This document shows positions 1 through 6,085 of a DNA stretch of 13,509 nt, in pieces. Position 1 is the first letter of the stretch. The number at the start of each line of letters is the position of its first letter. A model generated the notes under the pieces. The model had not been told where the DNA came from and made no database searches. It saw nothing but the letters and a program-made list of their open reading frames with translations. Both the position numbers and the translations under genes were made by a program. Where the stretch lies: positions 1 through 13,509 of the forward strand of contig JAQVHC010000029.1 of NCBI GenBank assembly GCA_028696435.1. The letters run 5' to 3'. The DNA is from Actinomycetota bacterium (lineage in GTDB: Bacteria > Actinomycetota > Humimicrobiia > Humimicrobiales > Humimicrobiaceae).

Positions 1-276
1 ACTGTTGTAGCAATTATTTTTGAGCATATCAGTGACATCAGCATTATAAAAGCAGCTTTTAAAGGAATAAGCTCTGCCGTTGTAGCTCTCCTAATCGTTG
101 CAGCAGTCAGGGTAGGTAAAACAGCCATCAGGGATAAAACAGGTATACTCATATTTATTATTGCCCTTGTACTTCTTCTAATAATTAAAATACACCCTGT
201 CTATGTGGTTATTATAGGAATTTTATCAGGCCTTTTAATTTATTTTATTAAAATTTCAAATGTAAAAAATAAATGA
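1..276 (+). CDS. Chromate transporter (ChrA-type) subunit, C-terminal part; 5' end outside window
   Basis: An open frame enters from the left edge and gives 91 residues ending in TGA at 274-276. It is hydrophobic with two clear membrane stretches (around residues 25-40 and 50-85). The segment KAAFKGISSAVVALLIVAAV followed by a short basic linker matches the second half of the chromate transport domain, and the same arrangement recurs in the next gene (HGIRPVVVALITQA). The stop overlaps the next ATG as ATGA, implying translational coupling. Short-chain CHR proteins of about 200 residues usually occur as such adjacent pairs and are thought to work as heterodimers moving chromate or a related oxyanion across the inner membrane. 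The actual substrate cannot be read from sequence. The missing N-terminal half should carry the FGGG and PGP motifs. Confidence 0.8.
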   Translation, partial: TVVAIIFEHISDISIIKAAFKGISSAVVALLIVAAVRVGKTAIRDKTGILIFIIALVLLLIIKIHPVYVVIIGILSGLLIYFIKISNVKNK

Positions 277-875
277 TTTATTTAGAATTACTTGTAACTT
301 TTTTTAAAATAGGTTTATTTTCCTTTGGCGGTGGGTATGGCATGATACCCCTTATAGAAAGAGAAATTGTTTCCCGTAACTGGCTCACAGGCCCGGAATT
401 TGTAGATATAATCTCAATCTCAGAAATGACACCCGGTCCGATTTCCATAAACACAGCTACATTTGTCGGCTACAGGATGGGAGGAGTAGCAGGAGGGGCT
501 GCCGCAACAACTGGAGTAGTGCTTCCGTCACTCATCTTAATCCTTATAGTTTCGCACTACCTTGAAAAATTCCGGCAAAATAAATTAAAAGAAGAAATTA
601 TTCATGGAATAAGGCCTGTCGTAGTGGCACTTATCACACAGGCAGTTTTACTCGTAGCAGGTAATATATTTCTTAAAGAAAAACCAGGAGCAGAAATCAT
701 TTCCATCTTTGACTGGATTTCCGGAGGAAATTTTTTAAATGTTATAAACCTTCCTACAATATTAATAGCAGCTGTATGTCTTGCAGTTTTGCTTTTAACC
801 AGGGTGCATCCAATACTTATAATCCTTGCCGGGGGAGTAGCAGGAATTATACTTAATTATGCAGGGATTATGTAA
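273..875 (+). CDS. Short-chain chromate transporter (ChrA family), second subunit
   Basis: This 200-residue membrane protein has the usual length of a single-domain CHR protein. The N-terminus carries the family signature FKIGLFSFGGGYGMIPLIE (residues about 11-29). It is followed by a conserved acidic/PGP segment SEMTPGPISINTATFVGYRM (about 50-69), a glycine/alanine-rich helix, and further membrane helices to the end. It starts in the ATGA overlap with the upstream homologous half, with no Shine-Dalgarno sequence visible before the ATG, so coupled translation is likely. Together the two genes form a split chromate/oxyanion transporter. They run convergently to the large minus-strand cluster, so they are transcriptionally separate from it. 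Family assignment is firm; transport of chromate rather than another anion is inference. Confidence 0.9.
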   Translation: MIYLELLVTFFKIGLFSFGGGYGMIPLIEREIVSRNWLTGPEFVDIISISEMTPGPISINTATFVGYRMGGVAGGAAATTGVVLPSLILILIVSHYLEKFRQNKLKEEIIHGIRPVVVALITQAVLLVAGNIFLKEKPGAEIISIFDWISGGNFLNVINLPTILIAAVCLAVLLLTRVHPILIILAGGVAGIILNYAGIM

Positions 876-876
876 T

Positions 877-993
877 TAGAATATGAATCTTTTATTACCT
901 TAGAATAAAATTCCCCTGAATGTACCATAGAATGGGATACCCCGTAGAATGAAAAATATTATAGAATTCCCGGAATAATAAAAATATTATAGA
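877..993. repeat. Convergent intergenic region with short TAGAAT repeats and a 14-bp direct repeat
   Basis: The 198-bp gap between the converging chr and rpmA genes has no credible ORF. TAGAAT occurs five times (877, 901, 928, 945, 962), the last three exactly 17 bp apart. The wider forms CCTTAGAATA (898), CCATAGAATG (925) and CCGTAGAATG (942) look like degenerate copies of one unit. A perfect 14-bp direct repeat, AAAAATATTATAGA, lies at 952-965 and 980-993. It flanks an interrupted palindrome, ATTCC-C-GGAAT (966-976). The gap could serve as a weak bidirectional terminator, but there is no classical GC-rich hairpin with a U-run. From 994 to 1073 I see only AT-rich sequence. Confidence 0.5.
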
Positions 994-1073
994 GATTATT
1001 TAAAGAAAACAGTAAAAAAGAAAAAATATTTCAAGCATAAATCCAGAATATTTCAGACAGACAGGCAAAAACA

Positions 1074-1325
1074 TCAAGAAATAATATTTACTACTCTGCC
1101 TTTTTTGCCACCCTTTACAAATTCAACTTTTCCGTCAGTCAGAGCATAAAGGGTATGATCCCGGCCCACACCTACATTAATACCGGGTTTATATTTTGTC
1201 CCTCTCTGTCTTAAAATTATATTTCCGGCAGTCACAGTCTGACCGCCAAATTTTTTTACACCCAGATATTTAGGGTTGCTATCTCTTCCGTTTTTGCTAC
1301 TCCCCGCACCTTTTTTACTGGCCAT
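1074..1325 (-). CDS. rpmA: 50S ribosomal protein L27
   Basis: L27 is an 83-residue protein of the large ribosomal subunit whose N-terminus reaches the peptidyl-transferase centre. The N-terminal MASKKGAGSSKNGRDSNPKY and the core GGQTVTAGNIILRQRGTKYKPG are diagnostic, and the length is normal. The ATG at 1325 follows a good Shine-Dalgarno sequence, AGGAGA (1336-1331). The gene is the last of the minus-strand cluster, about 100 bp after rplU. The protein starts directly at ASKKG and lacks the nine-residue hydrophobic extension that Firmicutes cut off with the Prp protease. No prp gene lies between rplU and rpmA. It is probably co-transcribed with rplU from the promoter before that gene. Confidence 0.97.
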   Translation of the reverse strand: MASKKGAGSSKNGRDSNPKYLGVKKFGGQTVTAGNIILRQRGTKYKPGINVGVGRDHTLYALTDGKVEFVKGGKKGRVVNIIS

Positions 1326-1363
1326 AATTTTCTCCTGTTAATGCTATTTTTACTTATTTATGT

Positions 1364-1405
1364 TTATCTTTGCTTATCTTTTTAAGTTTTTTTAAGTTTT
1401 TTAAG
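1364..1405. repeat. Helically phased T-tract / TTATCTT repeat in the rplU-rpmA spacer
   Basis: On the plus strand TTATCTT occurs at 1364-1370 and 1374-1380. It is followed by three T5-7AAG units (1379-1386, 1387-1396, 1397-1405). The unit period is close to 10 bp, so the A/T tracts fall roughly on one face of the helix, as expected of intrinsically bent DNA. In the rplU-rpmA transcript this becomes an A-rich, poorly structured spacer upstream of the rpmA ribosome binding site. Low-complexity drift is the simple alternative. Confidence 0.45.
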
Positions 1406-1422
1406 CTCTTCCTGGGTTTACT

Positions 1423-1737
1423 CTATCCTGTTTTTATTTTATCAGGATGTATTATGGTAAGTAACTGCCTGTGCCCTACTTTTCTTTTATATCTTTTTTT
1501 GGGCTTATATTTAAAAGCAATTACTTTATCCTGTTTTATTTGTTTCTTTATGGTAGCTTCTACCTCAGCAGCCGGTAAAAATGGTTTCCCTATTTTTACA
1601 CTGCTACCATCACTTATAAGATTGACTTCTGAAAAGGTGATTTTATCTCCCTCTTTACCTCTTATCCTCTCTATTACAATATCTTTATTTTCTTCTACCT
1701 TATATTGTTTTCCACCACTTGTAATTATCGCGTAAAT
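1423..1737 (-). CDS. rplU: 50S ribosomal protein L21, probable ATT start
   Basis: L21 binds 23S rRNA in the large subunit. The body (YAIITSGGKQYKVEE, then KPKKRYKRKVGHRQLLTIIH near the end) is a textbook match. Starting at the ATT codon 1737-1735 gives 104 residues, the normal family length (about 102-104), with the usual N-terminus MYAII-x-S/TGGKQY. A perfect GGAGG (1749-1745) sits 7 nt upstream. The only in-frame ATG (1785) would add 16 residues foreign to the family, MLILQSVIGSGYGGLK. That ATG has no good Shine-Dalgarno sequence and lies between the -35 and -10 of a candidate promoter. I therefore place the start at ATT; a sequencing or assembly error changing ATG to ATT is the main alternative. 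TAG ends the gene at 1423, and rpmA follows. Confidence 0.95.
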   Translation of the reverse strand: MYAIITSGGKQYKVEENKDIVIERIRGKEGDKITFSEVNLISDGSSVKIGKPFLPAAEVEATIKKQIKQDKVIAFKYKPKKRYKRKVGHRQLLTIIHPDKIKTG

Positions 1738-1744
1738 TTTTAAA

Positions 1745-1749
1745 CCTCC
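1745..1749 (-). promoter_or_regulatory. Shine-Dalgarno GGAGG deciding the rplU start
   Basis: On the minus strand GGAGG is followed by seven bases (TTTAAAA) and then ATT TAC GCG, which aligns with the Met-Tyr-Ala beginning of L21. The spacing is optimal. No ATG, GTG or TTG lies in frame within reach; the in-frame codons here are GGT, TTA, AAA and ATT. This is the main evidence for ATT initiation. Confidence 0.8.
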
Positions 1750-1775
1750 ATATCCACTTCCAATTACAGACTGCA

Positions 1776-1805
1776 ATATTAACATAGATAATATTACTCT
1801 GTCAA
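1776..1805 (-). promoter_or_regulatory. Candidate sigma-70-type promoter for rplU-rpmA
   Basis: A perfect -35 box, TTGACA (1805-1800), is followed 18 bp later by TAATAT (1781-1776; 4 of 6 matches to TATAAT). It lies just after the rng stop codon. Transcription would begin near 1769, giving a leader of about 30 nt carrying GGAGG. This would let the two ribosomal protein genes be expressed independently of the long upstream cluster. Confidence 0.6.
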
Positions 1806-1824
1806 TTTAACAAACCGAATATTT

Positions 1825-3501
1825 TTAATTATGAATCTCTGCAACAGCACTGGTTTTTGATACAGACTTAATTTCTACTTCTACTCTCTGACCAATATAC
1901 TTTCTGCCATCAATAATCTGAATAACATATCCGTTAACTCTTGATATTGCATCATTTTTGTTATGCAAATATGTTTCTTCCACAACCAGATTCAGTATAT
2001 CTCCAGCTTTAAATGGCCGGCTTGCTTCCCTTACCTCTCCAACCGAGCCTTCTGCAGCTACCACGAAGGCATCCAGTGGTAAGCTGGAATCTCCCTTAAT
2101 ATTAATGTATTTTTTTGTTATATTTTCAAGGTGCTTCAAATTCTTTCCATCAATCCCGATAATCTGGGCTGCTATAGAAGGGTTTAATTTTATCAAGAAA
2201 GCCTTTGAACTGCTCTCTCTTGCAAGTTTTCTTATTTTTCTTTCAATTTCAAGCCTTATAGTCTCCTGGGATTTTACAAACCCGGAGCCCTCACAATGCG
2301 GGCACACGCTGCACATGGTCCCCAGAATTCCATCGGATACATTTTTTCTCGTCATCTCAATAATCCCTAACTTTGAAAACGGCAGAACTTCAGTTTTAGT
2401 CCTGTCACTTTCAAGACACTGTAAAAACCTCTTATAAACTTTTTTCCTGTCTTTTTCACTTTCCATATCAATAAAATCAATTACTATAATCCCGCCAATA
2501 TCCCTGAGTCTTAGTTGGCTGGCAATAGTTTCTGCCGCCTCAAGATTGGTTCTTAAAATAGTCTGGGCTGAATTTTTACTGGAAATATATTTACCGGTAT
2601 TAACATCAATTGAAGTCATTGCCTCCCCGGAGTCAATCACTATAAATCCACCCGACTTCAGCCAGACTTTCCTCTCAAGAGCACCTTCTATCACTTCATT
2701 TACATTAAAAGTTTCAAACAGGTCTTCTTTCCCATGGTGAACAATAATATTATTATATTTAACCCCTATAGAGCGGAGATAACTGGCAATCTCTTTTTTA
2801 ATAATTTTTTTATCCACATATATAGAATTAAAATCTTCTGAAAATATATCCCTCATTAACCTCATAATTAGCGAATACTCGCTTGAAATTAATGCAGGGC
2901 CTTTAAGCTCTGATGCTTTTTTACTTATATATCTCCACTTATTTATAAGTTGCTTGAGTTCCCTTCTTAACTTTGACTTATCTGCTTCTTTTGCTGCAGT
3001 CCTTACAATTAGCCCATATTCTTCCTTATTTGCAATTTCTTCTACAATCTCCTTTAAATTTTCTCTTTCTTTTGCATCAATTTTTTTTGAAACACCTATA
3101 CCTCTGTTAAAGGGCGCCAGAACCAGATACCTTCCCGGAATTGATATAAAAGTACTCAGCCTCGCCCCTTTTGTTTTCATCGGATCTTTTGTTACCTGAA
3201 CAAGTATCAACTGGTCGGGCTTGAGAACATGCTGTATTTTTCTCGAGACTTCCCCGTCGCTTTCAATCTCAGCATCTAAATTCACTTCATCTACATACAA
3301 AAATGCATTCTTTTCTTCACCAATATCTACAAAAGCCGCATTCAGACCGGGTAGAACATTCTTTACCCTGCCAAGATAAATATTGCCCACCAGTGATTTT
3401 TTACCTTTCCTTTCAAAAAAAAGCTGGACAACATGCCCCGATTCCAGCAGGGCTGCCCTGGTTTCATTCATATCTGAACTTATTAACATTTCCTTATTCA
3501 A
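1825..3501 (-). CDS. rng: Ribonuclease G/E family endoribonuclease with C-terminal TRAM-like domain
   Basis: A 558-residue RNase E/G-type endoribonuclease, acting in rRNA maturation and mRNA decay. The order is: N-terminal S1-like region with VGNIYLGRVKNVLPGLNAAF (about 38-57); catalytic core with metal-binding aspartates D299 (SIDVN) and D342 (VIDFIDM); Zn-link cysteines CPHC (400-403, with another Cys at 397). Residues about 494-556 (KAGDILNLVV..., VNGYVIQIIDG, GQRVEVEIKSV) resemble a TRAM RNA-binding domain. The long C-terminal scaffold of enterobacterial RNase E is absent. The start used is TTG (3501), giving the family-like MNKEMLI. However, the only strong Shine-Dalgarno, AAGGAG (3520-3515), lies 13 nt from it and exactly 7 nt before an in-frame ATT (3507). 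The gene sits between the DUF2344 gene and rplU. Confidence 0.95.
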   Translation of the reverse strand: MNKEMLISSDMNETRAALLESGHVVQLFFERKGKKSLVGNIYLGRVKNVLPGLNAAFVDIGEEKNAFLYVDEVNLDAEIESDGEVSRKIQHVLKPDQLILVQVTKDPMKTKGARLSTFISIPGRYLVLAPFNRGIGVSKKIDAKERENLKEIVEEIANKEEYGLIVRTAAKEADKSKLRRELKQLINKWRYISKKASELKGPALISSEYSLIMRLMRDIFSEDFNSIYVDKKIIKKEIASYLRSIGVKYNNIIVHHGKEDLFETFNVNEVIEGALERKVWLKSGGFIVIDSGEAMTSIDVNTGKYISSKNSAQTILRTNLEAAETIASQLRLRDIGGIIVIDFIDMESEKDRKKVYKRFLQCLESDRTKTEVLPFSKLGIIEMTRKNVSDGILGTMCSVCPHCEGSGFVKSQETIRLEIERKIRKLARESSSKAFLIKLNPSIAAQIIGIDGKNLKHLENITKKYINIKGDSSLPLDAFVVAAEGSVGEVREASRPFKAGDILNLVVEETYLHNKNDAISRVNGYVIQIIDGRKYIGQRVEVEIKSVSKTSAVAEIHN

Positions 3502-3514
3502 TATAATATCTATT

Positions 3515-3520
3515 CTCCTT
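3515..3520 (-). promoter_or_regulatory. Shine-Dalgarno AAGGAG upstream of rng
   Basis: AAGGAG is the only good ribosome-binding match before rng. It lies 7 nt before ATT (3507-3505), 13 nt before TTG (3501) and 25 nt before ATG (3489), all in frame. The spacing best suits ATT, while the family N-terminus best suits TTG. Confidence 0.55.
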
Positions 3521-3535
3521 TATCATTTATCTGAA

Positions 3536-4258
3536 TTATATTTGCAGCACTTTAATTCTATTACCATCTAACGCAAACGACTCTTCTTTCTTTACATTAC
3601 CTATGCATATTCTGTATTCTTTCAAACATTCTTTTAAAAATAAATAGAAATTATTAAATTTAAAAAAATCATTATTCTTTTCTTTAAAAATTTTAGCATA
3701 TCCATATATTTTTAGAAAAACAATATTAGAACTCTCTTTAGAAGGCAGCATTTCATATCTATAAATAGACCCCATAAAATCTGATTTCTCAATCAGGCCT
3801 TCCCATATACTACCGTAAAATTTTTCTAATAGAGGCTTTGTGGAAGAAGCAACATCAAGAGCAAAAGTGTAAAGGTTTACCGCTATTTCATTCATGAAAC
3901 TGTCCGTTTTCCCGGATAATTTTTTTGCCTCAACTACCTGCATCTTATTGTTTAACTCTTTGTTGATTCTTTCCTTAAATTCATTTCCGTCAATATTATC
4001 ATTAAGTGTTACTTCACCGTATTCAGCAAAGCTTTCTATCCCGAGTGGAGTGGGCGCACTAAATCTTATTTTTGGTTTTGGGTTATAACCGGAACTATAT
4101 GCTACATTAAATCCTGCTCTGTTTAGTGCGCGGCAGAGTATTCTAACTATATCCAGATGGGAAAGGTATTTAAATTCCTCCTTTTTATAAAATTTAAATC
4201 TTATTATAACCTGCTGTATTATATTTATACCCGGCTGCACATTTTTTTGATTTATCAT
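3536..4258 (-). CDS. DUF2344 / TIGR03936 radical SAM-linked protein
   Basis: A 240-residue protein of unknown biochemical function, found beside or fused to TIGR03960 radical SAM proteins. The signature is IRFKFYKKEEFKYLSHLDIV, then RALNRAGFNVAYSSGYNPKP and KIRFSAPTPLGIESFAEYGE. The annotated ATG (4258) overlaps the radical SAM gene by 65 bp and adds about 18 residues not typical of the family. It lacks a clear Shine-Dalgarno sequence. Homologues usually begin just before the RF of IRF, where this gene has two ATA codons (4204-4199), so the real start is uncertain. The tight linkage to the radical SAM gene and to rng hints at a shared role, perhaps in RNA modification, but this is inference. 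Confidence 0.85.
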   Translation of the reverse strand: MINQKNVQPGINIIQQVIIRFKFYKKEEFKYLSHLDIVRILCRALNRAGFNVAYSSGYNPKPKIRFSAPTPLGIESFAEYGEVTLNDNIDGNEFKERINKELNNKMQVVEAKKLSGKTDSFMNEIAVNLYTFALDVASSTKPLLEKFYGSIWEGLIEKSDFMGSIYRYEMLPSKESSNIVFLKIYGYAKIFKEKNNDFFKFNNFYLFLKECLKEYRICIGNVKKEESFALDGNRIKVLQI

Positions 4259-6035
4259 ATTCTTTTAACAAAAATTTTTTATTTACACCAATATCGATTA
4301 CATCCCATGGCAATATCTCATCTTCTGAAAATCCCGCTGTTGTAAAGAAGCCAGCATCCAGACCAGCTCTTTTAAATGACTCTTCCCAGATATTAAAATT
4401 AAAAAAGTCTGACCAGTTATCAAACTTCGCGCCGCCTCTCCATGCGTACTCTATAACATCACAGACAAATTCATTACCTCTCGAAAGTGCGCACTCTATC
4501 ATACTTTTATAGGGGTCAACCCATTTGATATCAACATACCTTTTGGGTACATTTTTCAATATATAGTTAAACTTCATCTGCAGATTCTCAGGATGGTCCT
4601 GCGATATCCACTGGAAGGGCGTAAAAGGTTTGGGACAAAATGCATTTATACTTACATTTATTTTTAACCTTGACAGTTTTTTTCGGGGAAGTTTTTCTCT
4701 GGCGGCTGCTATTATTCTTTCTATAAGTTCTGTTATTTCACGGACATCATCCTCACTTTCAAAAGGCAGACCTATCATAAAATAAAGTTTGATTTTTTCC
4801 CAGCCCTCATTAAATGCCATTTTTATAGTTTCAATCATTTCGCTTTCTTTGATATTTTTATTTATTATATCTCTCATCCTCTGGCTTCCAGCTTCAGGAG
4901 CAAAAGTGAGACCGGTTTTCCTGCCAGTCTGGATTAGTTCCATTAGTTTTAAATTAAAGCTATCAAGCCTTAGTGAAGGCAGTGAAATTGAGAGTCTCCC
5001 TGTCTGGCTGGAATGATATAGAGAAATTGTGTCCCTTATTAATTGTTCTATCTCTCCATAATCAGATGAAGAAAGTGAAAGGAAAGAAATTTCATCGTAG
5101 CCGGTATTTTTTAGGCCTTCTACGCTCTGCCTTACAAGAGATTCTACATTTCTTTTACGTACCGGCCTGTAAATAAAGCCAGCCTGGCAGAATCTGCAGC
5201 CTCTCGAGCAACCTCTCATAATCTCTACTATAAATCTATCATGTATTGTTTTGATATTGGGTATTACAGGATTTGAAACTATCTTAAATTCATCAAGATT
5301 TTTTATGACTGCCTTTTTTATTTTCTTTTCCGGCTCAATTTTTTTAACGCGTCCATCAGGATAATAATAAAATTTATAAAACTCAGGAACATACACACCA
5401 TCAAGCCTGCTTATTTCTTTTAAAAACCACCCCTTTTCTTTTCTGCTCTCCTTATAAACTTTTAACACCTGCAGAATATGTATGATTATCTCTTCTCCGT
5501 CCCCTATAACAAAAAAATCCATGAATTTAGAAATGGGCTGGGGGTTAACAGCTGCAGGGCCACCGGCGCATATAATTGGCGACCTTTCATCCCTCTGTTT
5601 TGAGTAAATGTTTATCCCACCCAGGTCAAGCATATTCAAAATATTCGTGTATAAAAGCTCATGCTGGACTGTAAAACCAACAATATCAAAACAGTCAAGG
5701 AATATTCTATTTTCAAGAGAAAATATTTTTATTTTCTCTTCCCTTAATTTTTTTTCAAAATCTATCCATGGAGAAAAAACCCTCTCCGCCGTAAAATTTT
5801 CATGCTTATTTACAATATCATACAGAATCTGAATGCCAAGATTTGACATTCCTACTTCATATATATCAGGAAATACCAGAGCCATTAGAATTTTACTGTC
5901 AAATCCACCGTTCTCCTCCACACGTGGATTTTTGCTCCTTACTCCGATTTCCGTATTTATATATCTTCCGGGTTTTTCTATACCTTCCAGAAGTTTTTCA
6001 AGCATGTCAAAATTTAATATCTTAATTTCTTTCAT
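4194..6035 (-). CDS. B12-binding-domain radical SAM protein (TIGR03960 family)
   Basis: A 613-residue protein. The N-terminal half has the Rossmann-like B12-binding layout (MALVFPDIYEVGMSNLGIQI around 51-70, ICAGGPAAVNPQPI around 155-168, VIGDGEE around 176-182). The radical SAM core follows, with the [4Fe-4S] motif C276-x3-C280-x2-C283 (MRGCSRGCRFCQAG). Later segments APEAGSQRMR and ILPWDVIDIGVNKKFLLKEY are typical of this family. The reaction is unknown. The C-terminus ends soon after LLKEY with a single Cys; as I recall, many relatives carry a Cys-rich tail there. The start ATG (6035) has only a weak AGG about 9 nt upstream. The 3' end overlaps the DUF2344 gene, consistent with coupled translation and a functional pair. 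Confidence 0.88.
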   Translation of the reverse strand: MKEIKILNFDMLEKLLEGIEKPGRYINTEIGVRSKNPRVEENGGFDSKILMALVFPDIYEVGMSNLGIQILYDIVNKHENFTAERVFSPWIDFEKKLREEKIKIFSLENRIFLDCFDIVGFTVQHELLYTNILNMLDLGGINIYSKQRDERSPIICAGGPAAVNPQPISKFMDFFVIGDGEEIIIHILQVLKVYKESRKEKGWFLKEISRLDGVYVPEFYKFYYYPDGRVKKIEPEKKIKKAVIKNLDEFKIVSNPVIPNIKTIHDRFIVEIMRGCSRGCRFCQAGFIYRPVRKRNVESLVRQSVEGLKNTGYDEISFLSLSSSDYGEIEQLIRDTISLYHSSQTGRLSISLPSLRLDSFNLKLMELIQTGRKTGLTFAPEAGSQRMRDIINKNIKESEMIETIKMAFNEGWEKIKLYFMIGLPFESEDDVREITELIERIIAAAREKLPRKKLSRLKINVSINAFCPKPFTPFQWISQDHPENLQMKFNYILKNVPKRYVDIKWVDPYKSMIECALSRGNEFVCDVIEYAWRGGAKFDNWSDFFNFNIWEESFKRAGLDAGFFTTAGFSEDEILPWDVIDIGVNKKFLLKEYDKSKKCAAGYKYNTAGYNKI

Positions 6036-6085
6036 AAAAGTTTGCCTAAAATTTTGCCCGTAAAGACATTCTATGGTTACTTCAG

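Noticed and set aside
273..276. Frameshift splitting one long ChrA
   Set aside because: Each half is a complete single CHR domain in type, and ATGA-overlapping short-chain pairs are a normal arrangement.
994..1073. Rho-independent terminator after rpmA
   Set aside because: No GC-rich stem followed by a T-run was found downstream of the stop codon.
876..1073. CRISPR array in the repeat-rich intergenic region
   Set aside because: Units are short, degenerate and unevenly spaced, with no uniform spacers or cas genes nearby.
1370..1735. Plus-strand 121-codon hydrophobic ORF opposite rplU
   Set aside because: It is the antisense shadow of L21 and the low-complexity spacer; it has no Shine-Dalgarno sequence or family resemblance.
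1738..1785. ATG at 1785 as rplU start
   Set aside because: It would add 16 residues absent from L21, has no good Shine-Dalgarno sequence and lies within the candidate promoter spacer.
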